64,000 nucleotides of DNA, taken from contig CALLMM010000037.1 in the NCBI GenBank assembly GCA_938005745.1, positions 1-64,000 of the forward strand, written 5' to 3'. A program made the position numbers and the translations under genes. Of the stretch, positions 56,082 to 64,000 are shown in pieces. Numbering within the stretch: the stretch's first letter is position 1; each line of letters opens with the position of its first letter. The notes under the pieces are model-generated. The model searched no databases. It was not told where the DNA came from and saw nothing but the letters and a program-made list of their open reading frames with translations. This stretch comes from an uncultured Chthonomonadales bacterium (lineage in GTDB: Bacteria > Armatimonadota > Chthonomonadetes > Chthonomonadales > CAJBBX01).

Positions 56082-56669
56082 GTGAGCGACGTAGTTGCAC
56101 AGGGTTTGGATCCCTCCAATCCGAACCTTCGGTTTCTTGAGGAGGTCAGTCGGCGAACAGCCGGAGTCTCGCGTCTGGAGATGTGCATCCAGTGCGGCAC
56201 CTGCGGCGGATCCTGTCCCTCTTCCGCGGACATGGATCACACGCCCCGGATGCTGTTCGCCATGATACGCGCCGGGATGCGCGAGGAGGCGCTGCAGAGC
56301 AACACCCCCTGGATCTGCGTCTCCTGCTACCACTGCGTGGTACGCTGTCCCCAGGACGTACATATCGCCGATGTGATGTATACGCTGAAGAGCATGGCGA
56401 TCCATGCGAAACTCTACCGCGACTCCACCCCGCCCCACTTCTCCCAGACCTTCGTGGATATGGTCGAGAAGTACGGACGCAGCTACGAATTCGGTCTGGC
56501 GACCCGCCACTACCTGAAGCACTTCCCGCTGCGCCTGCCGGGCATGGCTCCGATGGGACTGGGAATGCTGACCCGCAAGCGCATTGAACTCAAACCCCGC
56601 CGGATCAGAGGCATTCAGCAGCTGCATGCGATCCTGGAGCGCGCAAAAGAGGTGGAGGAGAACGAATGA
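56082..56669 (+). CDS. hdrC: Heterodisulfide reductase subunit C
   Basis: A 195-residue iron-sulfur protein with two [4Fe-4S] motifs, CIQCGTCGGSCP (35-45) and CVSCYHCVVRCP (79-89). It passes electrons between HdrA and the catalytic HdrB. GTG start seven bases after GGAGG. First gene of the operon; the stop overlaps the hdrB ATG. The N-terminus has no membrane helix, so it belongs to the soluble HdrABC type rather than HdrDE. Only the absence of an HdrE-like membrane subunit nearby argues for this in addition. Confidence 0.93.
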   Translation: MSDVVAQGLDPSNPNLRFLEEVSRRTAGVSRLEMCIQCGTCGGSCPSSADMDHTPRMLFAMIRAGMREEALQSNTPWICVSCYHCVVRCPQDVHIADVMYTLKSMAIHAKLYRDSTPPHFSQTFVDMVEKYGRSYEFGLATRHYLKHFPLRLPGMAPMGLGMLTRKRIELKPRRIRGIQQLHAILERAKEVEENE

Positions 56670-57655
56670 GCGCCTATCTCTACTATCCCGGCTGCTCGAT
56701 GGAAGCCAGCGCGCTTGCCTATCACGAATCGCTGATGGCGATCTGTGAACCGCTCGGTCTGAACCTGGACGAGATAGAGGACTGGAACTGCTGCGGCGCG
56801 ACGGAGTATGTCGGGGTCAGTACCACGCCCGCCTACGCGCTCATCTGCCGCAATCTGGCGCTGGCGAAGGAGCAGGCAAAGGGAACCGATACCGTCGTAG
56901 CTCCCTGCAGCGCCTGCTATCTGAACCTGGCGAAAGCCAACTACTATATGCGCGAGCGTCCTTCGCTGGGCGAAAAGGTCAACGCCGCGCTGGCGGCGGG
57001 CGGACTGCACTATGAGCCGGATTCGCTGATCATACGCCATCTCCTCGATGTCATCATCAACGACATCGGGTTGGATACCGTCAAGAGCAAGGTGGTGCGC
57101 CCGCTGACGGGGCTGCGGGTCGCTCCCTACCTGGGCTGCATGGTTCCGCGACCGGACTACCAGAAACGCTGGTCGGACCATGAGCATCCCAACGAACTGG
57201 ACCGCCTGCTGCGCGCGCTGGGCGCGCAGGTGATTGACTTCCCGCTCAAGACCCACTGCTGCGGCGGACACATGACGCAGATTGGACCCGCCACCGCCTT
57301 CGAGCTGATACGGCGCCTGATCGCTTCGGCGCAGCAGCACCAGGCGGACCTGATGGCGACTGTCTGCCCGATGTGCCAGATGAACATAGACGCCTACCAG
57401 GCGGAGACCAATCGCCACTTCCGCACCAACTACCGGATGCCCATCCTCTTCTTCACGCAGTTGATGGGACTGGCATTCGGTCTCGATCCGAAACGTCTGG
57501 GGTTTGGCAGAGAGTTCGTGAACGCGCAGCCCGCGCTGAGCCGGATCGGGGTCGAGGTTCCCACCAATGAAGCGGAACAGAAGCCGCCCCGCATTCCCGG
57601 ACGCCGCGACAAAAATCTTCCCATGCCCCGAATGCCAGGCGAGGAGGAAAACTGA
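56666..57655 (+). CDS. hdrB: Heterodisulfide reductase subunit B
   Basis: A 329-residue catalytic subunit with two CCG domains, each providing cysteines for a non-cubane [4Fe-4S] cluster that splits a disulfide: C10, C42-C43, C81-C84, then C158, C198-C199, C234-C237. All ligands are present. In methanogens the substrate is CoM-S-S-CoB; in bacteria the physiological disulfide or other acceptor is unknown. A Pro/Arg/Lys-rich tail (about 295-329) extends beyond the usual C-terminus. One-base overlap with hdrA. Confidence 0.92.
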   Translation: MSAYLYYPGCSMEASALAYHESLMAICEPLGLNLDEIEDWNCCGATEYVGVSTTPAYALICRNLALAKEQAKGTDTVVAPCSACYLNLAKANYYMRERPSLGEKVNAALAAGGLHYEPDSLIIRHLLDVIINDIGLDTVKSKVVRPLTGLRVAPYLGCMVPRPDYQKRWSDHEHPNELDRLLRALGAQVIDFPLKTHCCGGHMTQIGPATAFELIRRLIASAQQHQADLMATVCPMCQMNIDAYQAETNRHFRTNYRMPILFFTQLMGLAFGLDPKRLGFGREFVNAQPALSRIGVEVPTNEAEQKPPRIPGRRDKNLPMPRMPGEEEN

Positions 57656-59703
57656 TGAGCAACCGATTTATCCCTCTCGAACCCATGCAGCCCCGGGAGC
57701 GGATCGGCGTCTACGTCTGCCACTGCGGCAGCAACATCGCCGGCACGGTGGATGTCGCCGAAGTGCGTGACTGGGCGGAGAAGCGGCTGGCGCATCGCGG
57801 GGTGGTGGTGGCGCGCGACTACAAGTTCATGTGCTCCAGCCTCGGGCAGGAGCTGATCGCCAAAGATATCAAGGAGCAGGGGCTGACCCGCGTCGTCGTC
57901 GCCGCCTGTTCCCCCCACCTGCATGAGCAGACCTTCCGCAAAGCCTGCCAGATGGCGGGGCTGAACCCCTATCTGTGTGAACTGGTCTCGATCCGGGAAC
58001 AGGTCTCCTGGGTGCATACCGACAAGCACGCCGCCACCGATAAAGCCAAAGCGATCCTCTCCGGAGGCGTCGAGCGGGTGATGCGCCATACGCCGCTGGA
58101 GCCGCTGCATGTTCCCATTCATCCCGCCACGCTGGTGGTCGGAGGCGGAATCGCCGGGATTCAGGCGGCGCTGGAGATCGCCGACGCCGGCTTTCCGGTC
58201 TATCTGGTCGAACGGGAGCCGTCCATCGGCGGACACATGGCGCAGTTCGACAAGACCTTCCCCACCCTCGACTGCGCCGCCTGCATCCTGACCCCGCGCA
58301 TGGTCTCCGCCGGAAACCATCCCAACATCACCCTGCTGACCTGGAGCGAGGTGACGCGAGTGGACGGCTATGTCGGAAACTTCACGGTGACGATCCGCAA
58401 GAAGGCGCGCTACGTGAAGGAGGAGCTGTGCACCGGGTGCGGCGTCTGCCAGGAGAAGTGTCCCAAGCGCGTGGTGGATGAGCAGTACGAGGCGGGGCTG
58501 GGCTTCCGCAAAGCCTGCTACATTCCCTTCCCGCAGGCGGTTCCGAAATATCCGGTCATAGACACCGAAAACTGCGTCTTCTTTGCCAAGGGAACCTGCA
58601 AAGCCTGCCAGAAGTTCTGTCCCACCAACGCCATAGACTACGATCAGAAGGACGAGTACCTGTCGGTGCAGGTCGGCAACATCATTCTGGCGACGGGTTA
58701 TGATCTGTTTGATGCGCGCCGCGTCTCGCAGTACGGCTACGGGCGGCTGGCGAACGTCTTCACCAGTCTGGAGTTCGAGCGGTTGAGTAACTCCGCCGGA
58801 CCGACCAACGGCAACATCGTGCTGCGCGACGGCGTCACTACCCCGAAGACCGTCGGCATCATCCACTGCGTCGGCAGCCGGGATCGCAACTTCAACAACT
58901 ACTGCTCGGCGATCTGCTGCATGCAGTCGCTCAAGTTCGCGCACCTCGTCAAGGAGCGCACCGGCGCGACCGTCTATAACTTCTACATAGACATCCGCAC
59001 CACTGCCAAAGCCTACGATGAGTTCTATCAGCGGGTGCTGGAGGAGGGCACGCTCTTTGTGCGCGGCAAGGTCGCGGAGGTTACCGATGCCGCCCGCAAA
59101 CCCGGCGAGGAGGGCAAGATCATCATCCAGGTGGAGGATACGCTGGTCGGCAAACAGCGGCGCATCCCGGTGGACATGGTGATCCTGGCAAACGGACTGG
59201 AGCCGCGCCGCGACGCCAAAGAGGTCGCCAAGATCTTCGGCATCTCCTGCAGCGCGGACGGCTGGCTGATCGAAAAACATCCCAAGCTCGACCCGGTCGC
59301 GACGATGACGGAGGGCATCTATATCGCGGGATGCGCTACCGGTCCCAAAGACATTCCGAGCACGGTCGCGCAGGGAGCCGCCGCCGCCGCCAGCGTGCTG
59401 GGACGCATCCAGCAGGGCGAGATCGCCCTGGAGCCGGTGCGCGCCAGCGTGCTGGAGGAGAGGTGTTCGGGATGCCGCATCTGCAACAATCTCTGCCCGT
59501 TCAACGCCATCACCTTCCATGAAGACCGCATGGTAACCTCGATCAACGCCGCGCTCTGCCAGGGATGCGGAACCTGCGTGGCGGCGTGCCCGGCGGGAGC
59601 GATCACCGGAACCGCCTTCAGCAACGAGCAGATCATCGGTCAGATCGAAGGACTGCTGATGCGCAACCTGGAGACCGCTCCGGTCGGCGCAGGGCAGGCG
59701 TAG
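57655..59703 (+). CDS. hdrA: Heterodisulfide reductase subunit A (electron-bifurcating flavoprotein)
   Basis: A 682-residue FAD and iron-sulfur protein. An N-terminal Cys domain (CHCG at 22-25, C60, C85) precedes the FAD motif VVGGGIAGIQAA (162-173). LDCAACILTPRM binds a cluster, then CTGCGVCQEKCP (259-269) and CVFFAKGTCKACQKFCP (307-322), and two C-terminal ferredoxin motifs, CSGCRICNNLCP (603-614) and CQGCGTCVAACP (633-644). Family HdrA bifurcates electrons from H2 through one FAD to ferredoxin and the HdrB disulfide. Full length and complete. Confidence 0.94.
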   Translation: MSNRFIPLEPMQPRERIGVYVCHCGSNIAGTVDVAEVRDWAEKRLAHRGVVVARDYKFMCSSLGQELIAKDIKEQGLTRVVVAACSPHLHEQTFRKACQMAGLNPYLCELVSIREQVSWVHTDKHAATDKAKAILSGGVERVMRHTPLEPLHVPIHPATLVVGGGIAGIQAALEIADAGFPVYLVEREPSIGGHMAQFDKTFPTLDCAACILTPRMVSAGNHPNITLLTWSEVTRVDGYVGNFTVTIRKKARYVKEELCTGCGVCQEKCPKRVVDEQYEAGLGFRKACYIPFPQAVPKYPVIDTENCVFFAKGTCKACQKFCPTNAIDYDQKDEYLSVQVGNIILATGYDLFDARRVSQYGYGRLANVFTSLEFERLSNSAGPTNGNIVLRDGVTTPKTVGIIHCVGSRDRNFNNYCSAICCMQSLKFAHLVKERTGATVYNFYIDIRTTAKAYDEFYQRVLEEGTLFVRGKVAEVTDAARKPGEEGKIIIQVEDTLVGKQRRIPVDMVILANGLEPRRDAKEVAKIFGISCSADGWLIEKHPKLDPVATMTEGIYIAGCATGPKDIPSTVAQGAAAAASVLGRIQQGEIALEPVRASVLEERCSGCRICNNLCPFNAITFHEDRMVTSINAALCQGCGTCVAACPAGAITGTAFSNEQIIGQIEGLLMRNLETAPVGAGQA

Positions 59704-59715
59704 AGGAGAACACCC

Positions 59716-60216
59716 GTGAGCGACACGTTTGAGCCTGTGATAATCGGCTTCACCTGCAACTGGTGCAGCTATCGAGCCGCCGATCTGGCGGGCACGGCGC
59801 GGGTCAAGTATCCCCCGAATGTCCGCCTGATCCGATTGATGTGTTCCGGTCGCCTGGATCCGACCTTCGTACTGCACGCGCTGGCAAACGGCGCCGACGC
59901 GGTGATGATTACCGGCTGTCATCCGGGCGAATGCCACTATATCGAGCAGAACTACAAGGCGCTGCGCCGCTTCCTCCTGCTGCGCAGGACGCTGGCGGGC
60001 ATGGGCATCGAGCCGCAGCGCGTACAGCTGGTCTGGGCGAGCGCCGCCGAAGGAGCCAGACTGGCGGAGGAGATCGCGCGGATTGTCGAAGAGGTGCGCG
60101 CCCTCGGTCCGCTCCACTGGCCCACTTCGACCGATCTCTACGGCAAGCCGTTCTCGGAAGAGGAGGCTTTCTCGGTTACGAAAGAGACGTCGGCGCCGGC
60201 GGAGGTGAACGCATGA
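59716..60216 (+). CDS. mvhD: Hydrogenase/Hdr linker iron-sulfur subunit MvhD
   Basis: A 166-residue protein that connects the hydrogenase to HdrA through a [2Fe-2S] cluster. The five Cys of the family are present at C14 and C17 (FTCNWCSYR), C43 (LMCSGRLD), C68 and C73 (ITGCHPGECHY). GTG start after GAGGAG. The tail overlaps mvhG by four bases. Its position between hdrA and the hydrogenase subunits is as expected. Confidence 0.93.
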   Translation: MSDTFEPVIIGFTCNWCSYRAADLAGTARVKYPPNVRLIRLMCSGRLDPTFVLHALANGADAVMITGCHPGECHYIEQNYKALRRFLLLRRTLAGMGIEPQRVQLVWASAAEGARLAEEIARIVEEVRALGPLHWPTSTDLYGKPFSEEEAFSVTKETSAPAEVNA

Positions 60217-61205
60217 GCGCAAACGAAAAACCCAAGTTCGCCATGTACTGGGCGGCTGCCTGCGGAGGATGCGAGATCGCCGTCCTGAACATCGGCGAGA
60301 AGATTCTCGATGTGGATGCCAACTTCGACGTCGTCTTCTGGCCCGTCGCCATGGACGCCAAGTATAAAGATGTCGAAGCCATGCCCGACGGCTACATCAC
60401 CCTGACCCTCTTCAACGGAGGCATACGCAACAAAGAGAACGCAGAGATGGCGCGCCTGCTGCGCCGCAAGTCGAAAATTCTGGTCTCTTTCGGCTCGTGC
60501 GCCTCGGAGGGCTGCATTCCGGGACTGGCGAACCTCAGCAGCCGCCAGGAGATCCTCGACACCGCCTATGGCACTCTCACCACCGACAACCCGGACAACA
60601 TCCGCCCTCAGTACAGCTACGCGGCGCCGGAGGGCGAACTGCACATTCCGGAGTTCCTGCCGTTCGTGCAGACCCTGGATCAGATCGTCCCGGTGGACTA
60701 CTACATTCCGGGCTGTCCTCCGGAGTCGCATCAGATCGGGGCGGTGGTGGACCTGGTCATTCAGGCGCTGCAGGGCAAAGCCCAGCTTCCTCCTCCCGGC
60801 TCCGTGATCGGGGCGGGCGGCTCGACCGTCTGCGACGACTGCCCGCGAAAACGCCATGAGAAGAAGATCAAGGAGTTCGTTCGAATACAGCAGATCAAGC
60901 CGGATCCGGACCTGTGCCTTCTGGAGCAGGGCGTTCCCTGCAACGGTCCCGCCACACGCAACGGATGCGGCGCGCTCTGCCCGCAGGCGGGCGCACAGTG
61001 TATCGGCTGTTACGGTCCGGCGGAGGGGGTCACCGACTACGGCGCGCGCCTGATAACCGCGTTCGCCTCCGTGATTGACGCGGACGACCCGCAGGAGATC
61101 GAGCGCATCCTGGACGGCTTGCCCGATCCGGTCGGGCAGTTCTATCGCTTCAATCTGGCCGCCTCCCTGCTGCGCGCCGCAAAACCCGCCTTCACCGGAA
61201 AATAG
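60213..61205 (+). CDS. mvhG: [NiFe]-hydrogenase small subunit MvhG (group 3c-like)
   Basis: A 330-residue electron-transfer subunit. The proximal cluster ligands are C17 and C20 in AACGGCEIAV, C96 in FGSCASEG and a Cys in YIPGCPPESHQIG. The C-terminal cysteine-rich part (CDDCPRKRHEKKI, CLLEQGVPCNGPATRNGCG, CPQAGAQCIGCYGP) holds further clusters. No Tat signal peptide, so it is cytoplasmic, which fits a complex with HdrABC and not a periplasmic uptake hydrogenase. Start at the ATG overlapping the mvhD stop. Confidence 0.93.
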   Translation: MSANEKPKFAMYWAAACGGCEIAVLNIGEKILDVDANFDVVFWPVAMDAKYKDVEAMPDGYITLTLFNGGIRNKENAEMARLLRRKSKILVSFGSCASEGCIPGLANLSSRQEILDTAYGTLTTDNPDNIRPQYSYAAPEGELHIPEFLPFVQTLDQIVPVDYYIPGCPPESHQIGAVVDLVIQALQGKAQLPPPGSVIGAGGSTVCDDCPRKRHEKKIKEFVRIQQIKPDPDLCLLEQGVPCNGPATRNGCGALCPQAGAQCIGCYGPAEGVTDYGARLITAFASVIDADDPQEIERILDGLPDPVGQFYRFNLAASLLRAAKPAFTGK

Positions 61206-61249
61206 CGACGCTCTCTCCGGCGCAAGGCTTGCCAGGAAGGAACAACTCT

Positions 61250-62716
61250 ATGGAGCGCATTACCATTGATCCCATCACGCGCCTCGAGGGGCACGGAAAG
61301 ATTGAGATATTTCTGAACGAAGAGGGCGAGGTCGCCAACACCTACTTTCAGATTCCGGAGCTGCGCGGCTTCGAGCGGTTCTGCGTCGGCAGACCCGTCG
61401 AAGAGATGCCCCTGCTGACCAACCGTATCTGCGGGGTCTGCCCGGAAGCCCACCATATGGCTGCCGCCAAAGCCATTGACGCCGTCTATCATGTGACCCC
61501 GCCGCGACCGGCGAAACTCCTGCGCGAGCTGCTCTACAGCGGTTTCTACTTCACCGACCACACCACGCACTTCTATGCGCTGGGCGGTCCGGACTTTGTG
61601 ATGGGACCGGATGCGCCGGTCGCCGAGCGCAACATTCTGGGAGTGATCCACAAGGTCGGGCTGGAGATCGGCGGCAAGGTGATCCAGGCGCGTAAATACG
61701 GTCACACGATCGTCGAGATCATCGGCGGGAGAAAGGTGCACCCTTGCACCTCCATCCCCGGCGGATTGACGAAAGGTATCAACGAAGAGCAGCGCAAGCA
61801 GATCGAAGAGATGGGTCTGTGGGCGATCGAGTTCGCGCAGTTCAGCCTGAAGCTGTTCAACGATATCGTGCTGGGAAATCAGGCATACGTGGACCTGATA
61901 CTGGGCGACGCCTATACCCATCGCACCTACTATATCGGCACGGTGGATGATAACAACCGCGTCAACTTCTACGACGGTCTGGTGAGCGTCGTCGCGCCGG
62001 ACGGCACGCGCATCGGCAAATACGGACCCGGCGACTACACCGACTGGATCGCGGAGCGCGTGGAACCCTGGACCTACCTGAAGTTCCCCTACCTCAAGAA
62101 AGTCGGCTGGAAGGGGTTTGTGGACGGGCAGGACTCCGGGGTCTACTGCGCCACCCCGCTCTCACGCCTCAACGCCGCCGACGGCATGGCGACGCCCCGG
62201 GCACAGGAGGAGTACGAGAAGTTCTACAGCACGCTCGGAGGCAAGCCGGTGCATCAGCGGCTGGCGACCCACTGGGCACGCCTGATCGAACTGCTCTACG
62301 CGGCTGAACGGATCGTGGAGCTGGCAACCGATCCGGAGATCACCTCCGACAACATCCACACCATCCCGACGGAGACCCCGACCGAAGGCGTGGGCATTGT
62401 GGAGGCGCCGCGCGGAACCCTGACCCATCACTACTGGACGGATGAGCGCGGCGTGGTCACGCGCGCCAATCTGATCGTCGGCACCACCAACAACCATGCG
62501 CCGATCAGCATGTCCATCAACAAGGCGGCGCGCAGTCTGATCCACAAGGGCGTCGTGGTCAATGAGGGGCTGCTGAACATGGTGGAGATGGCGTTCCGGG
62601 CGTATGACCCCTGCTTCGGCTGCGCTACGCACTCGCTGCCCGGTCAGATGCCGCTGCAGGTAACGATCCGGGACGCGCGGGGCGAGCCGATCCAGGTACT
62701 GCGCCAGCACTGCTAA
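61250..62716 (+). CDS. mvhA: [NiFe]-hydrogenase large subunit MvhA (group 3c-like)
   Basis: A 488-residue catalytic subunit with the bimetallic Ni-Fe site. L1 motif RICGVCPEAHH (C61, C64) and L2 motif DPCFGCATH (C455, C458) provide the four cysteines. A 27-residue tail after the L2 His may be removed by the protease coded just downstream. The ATG at 61250 follows GGAAGGAAC and matches the family start MERITIDPITRLEGHGK; an in-frame ATG seven codons earlier is less likely. Confidence 0.95.
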   Translation: MERITIDPITRLEGHGKIEIFLNEEGEVANTYFQIPELRGFERFCVGRPVEEMPLLTNRICGVCPEAHHMAAAKAIDAVYHVTPPRPAKLLRELLYSGFYFTDHTTHFYALGGPDFVMGPDAPVAERNILGVIHKVGLEIGGKVIQARKYGHTIVEIIGGRKVHPCTSIPGGLTKGINEEQRKQIEEMGLWAIEFAQFSLKLFNDIVLGNQAYVDLILGDAYTHRTYYIGTVDDNNRVNFYDGLVSVVAPDGTRIGKYGPGDYTDWIAERVEPWTYLKFPYLKKVGWKGFVDGQDSGVYCATPLSRLNAADGMATPRAQEEYEKFYSTLGGKPVHQRLATHWARLIELLYAAERIVELATDPEITSDNIHTIPTETPTEGVGIVEAPRGTLTHHYWTDERGVVTRANLIVGTTNNHAPISMSINKAARSLIHKGVVVNEGLLNMVEMAFRAYDPCFGCATHSLPGQMPLQVTIRDARGEPIQVLRQHC

Positions 62717-62731
62717 TCGAGGCGGACAGGG

Positions 62732-63220
62732 ATGGATGACACAGCATCTGCGCCGACGCTGGTTCTGGGACTGGGCAATCCGATCCTGGGCGATGACGGG
62801 GTCGGCTGGCGCGTGGTGGAAGAGGTGGCGCGGCTGACAGGCGGGCAGGCGGGGTCTGTCGAACTGGACTACGTCGCGCTGGGCGGCTTGAGCCTGATGG
62901 AACGGATGATCGGCTATCGCCGCGTCATCCTGGTGGACGCGATCCTGACCGGACGCGCTCCGCTGGGAACCGTCCACCGATTTCCGCTGGAGGCTCTGCC
63001 CCCGGATGTCTGCACCCACAGCGGCTCGACGCACGACACCTCGCTGCAGAACGCGCTGCGTGTGGGGCGGGCGATGGGGGCGCAGCTTCCCGACACGATC
63101 CTGATCGTCGGCGTGGAGGCGCGCAGCGTCTTCGACTTCTCCGAGGAGCTGTCGCCGGAGATCGCCGCCGCCGTCCCCCATGCCGCCCGCTATGTCATCC
63201 AATCCCTGCAGGAAGCGTGA
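62732..63220 (+). CDS. Hydrogenase maturation endopeptidase (HyaD/HycI type)
   Basis: A 162-residue protease that trims the C-terminus of the large subunit after nickel insertion. The start LVLGLGNPILGDDGVGWRVVEEV is characteristic. The Glu/Asp metal-sensing residues (GDDGVG; VILVDAI) and a His in STHDTSL are present. The Hyp proteins needed for site assembly are not in the window. It lies 15 bases after mvhA. Confidence 0.9.
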   Translation: MDDTASAPTLVLGLGNPILGDDGVGWRVVEEVARLTGGQAGSVELDYVALGGLSLMERMIGYRRVILVDAILTGRAPLGTVHRFPLEALPPDVCTHSGSTHDTSLQNALRVGRAMGAQLPDTILIVGVEARSVFDFSEELSPEIAAAVPHAARYVIQSLQEA

Positions 63221-63234
63221 GGAGAGTAATCGTA

Positions 63235-63702
63235 ATGGTATCCACGGAGCTATTGAGACGCTATCCCTTCTTTTCGGGGTTCAGCCCCGAAGAGTTGACG
63301 AATATCGCCCTGCAGGGCGAGGAGATCGTCCTGCAGCCCGGAGACGTGGTATTTGAGACGCATCAGCCCGCAGACTCGCTCTACCTGCTGCTGGAGGGGT
63401 GCGTGGATCTGCACTACGTGGTCGTGGATGAGATCAATCCGGAGTATCGGAAAGACTTCTTCGTCAGCGAGATCAACGTCGGCGAGCCGTTCGGACTGTC
63501 GGCGCTGATACCGCCCTACCGGTATACCGGCGATGTCCGGGTGACGAAGCCCGGTCGCGCCGTCAGGTTCAACGCGGAGGGGCTGCGCGCGCTCTGCGAG
63601 GCGGATCCGAAGCTGGAAGCCCTGATGCTGCGGCGCATGCTGGAAGCCGTGATGTCCCGTCTGCACGACGCCCGGGTGCTGCTGGTCGCCAGCCGCCCTT
63701 AG
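63235..63702 (+). CDS. Cyclic nucleotide-binding domain protein
   Basis: A 155-residue protein with a single CNB fold (about 12-120): FSGFSPEELTNIALQGEEIVLQPGDVVFETHQPADSLYLLLEG and FGLSALIPPYRYTGDVRVTKPGRAVRF. There is no helix-turn-helix, so it is not a Crp-type regulator on its own. The ATG at 63235 is favoured over the GTG overlapping the previous stop because GAGGAG lies ten bases upstream. Its position suggests a sensory or regulatory role for the hydrogenase. Confidence 0.82.
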   Translation: MVSTELLRRYPFFSGFSPEELTNIALQGEEIVLQPGDVVFETHQPADSLYLLLEGCVDLHYVVVDEINPEYRKDFFVSEINVGEPFGLSALIPPYRYTGDVRVTKPGRAVRFNAEGLRALCEADPKLEALMLRRMLEAVMSRLHDARVLLVASRP

Positions 63703-63724
63703 CCGGAGAGTCACAGGTGTCTTT

Positions 63725-64000
63725 ATGTCGAACCCGGATGTAGAAGCCTGGATCCGCGCGCTGAAGGACCCGGCGCGCGAGACGCGGCAGCGCGCCGCGC
63801 AGGAACTGGGTATGATCCGCGACCCGCGGGCGGTCCCCGCCCTGATCGAAGCCCTCAAAGATCGAAGCGTGCGCTGGAACGCCATCGGCGCGCTGGGAGC
63901 GATCGCCGATTCGCGAGCGGTTCCCGCTCTGATCGAGATGCTTCAGGATGAAGACCCGGATGTGCACTGGTGGGCGATCCAGGCGCTGGGAGAGATTGGA
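63725..64000 (+). CDS. HEAT-repeat protein, cut by the window end
   Basis: The first 92 residues are visible: MSNPDVEAWIRALKDPAR, then repeated AAQELGMIRDPRAVPALIEAL and AIGALGAIADSRAVPALIEML units, typical of PBS-lyase-type HEAT repeats. The frame is open to the window edge. These proteins are scaffolds; in some neighbourhoods they go with hydrogenases or phycobilisome-like maturation. Function here is not known. Confidence 0.8.
   Translation, partial: MSNPDVEAWIRALKDPARETRQRAAQELGMIRDPRAVPALIEALKDRSVRWNAIGALGAIADSRAVPALIEMLQDEDPDVHWWAIQALGEIG

Noticed and set aside
57430..60222. 930-codon frame on the minus strand opposite hdrB, hdrA and mvhD
   Set aside because: Antisense shadow of well-supported genes, with biased His/Arg/Gly composition.

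Overview
The window is dense, high-GC bacterial chromosome with about 58 protein-coding genes, few long gaps, and many one- to four-base gene overlaps. I saw no tRNA, rRNA, CRISPR array, insertion sequence or prophage. SepF, a McsA/McsB/ClpC protein-arginine-phosphorylation system, PyrK/PyrD of the electron-transfer type, bS21, and a pseudopilin-like domain of the kind common in Armatimonadota and Planctomycetes together suggest a Gram-negative-type or atypical Terrabacteria lineage. Armatimonadota is my best guess, as an inference from gene content only.

Layout. 0-9 kb, minus strand: phoU, yggS, sepF, proC, ilvE, mcsA, mcsB, clpC, ending in a strong terminator. 8.4-12.6 kb, minus: pstS-pstC-pstA-pstB plus a small TPR-like gene, with a four-fold 11-bp TTAA array (candidate Pho box) in the upstream gap. 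13.4-18.1 kb, plus: three tandem secreted paralogues and ligA. 18.5-24.6 kb: a membrane protein, then a minus operon of a 1201-residue GH42-like secreted protein, a gluzincin peptidase and a UbiA-family enzyme. 24.7-28.3 kb, plus: pyrK, a nitrilase-family amidohydrolase, pyrD and a DMT transporter. 28.6-36 kb: an unknown exported protein, xylulokinase, a beta-hydroxyacid dehydrogenase and transketolase, plus a promoter/small ORF/terminator unit that may be an undescribed small transcript. 36.4-46.6 kb: a propeller/pseudopilin hybrid, rpsU, an M28 peptidase, surE, a CRTAC1-like protein with a multihaem TPR cytochrome, a DUF192 protein and a pentapeptide-repeat protein. 46.7-55.7 kb: thioesterase, FIST protein, iolB, D-2-hydroxyacid dehydrogenase, M48 peptidase, zinc-ribbon protein, vWA membrane protein and a GH109-like oxidoreductase.

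56-64 kb, plus: the most striking region. It is an uninterrupted hdrC-hdrB-hdrA-mvhD-mvhG-mvhA operon followed by a hydrogenase maturation protease, a cyclic-nucleotide-binding-domain protein and a HEAT-repeat protein cut by the window edge. It encodes a complete heterodisulfide-reductase/[NiFe]-hydrogenase complex of the flavin-based electron-bifurcating type, otherwise best known from methanogens. A Rex-like 18-bp operator overlaps a candidate -10 element just upstream, suggesting control by NADH/NAD+ ratio.

Intergenic DNA carries a family of palindromic repeats built on GATTGCTTCGG...TCGCAATGACA, often in head-to-head pairs. It also carries a larger composite repeat present twice in inverted orientation around rpsU, the M28 peptidase gene and surE.
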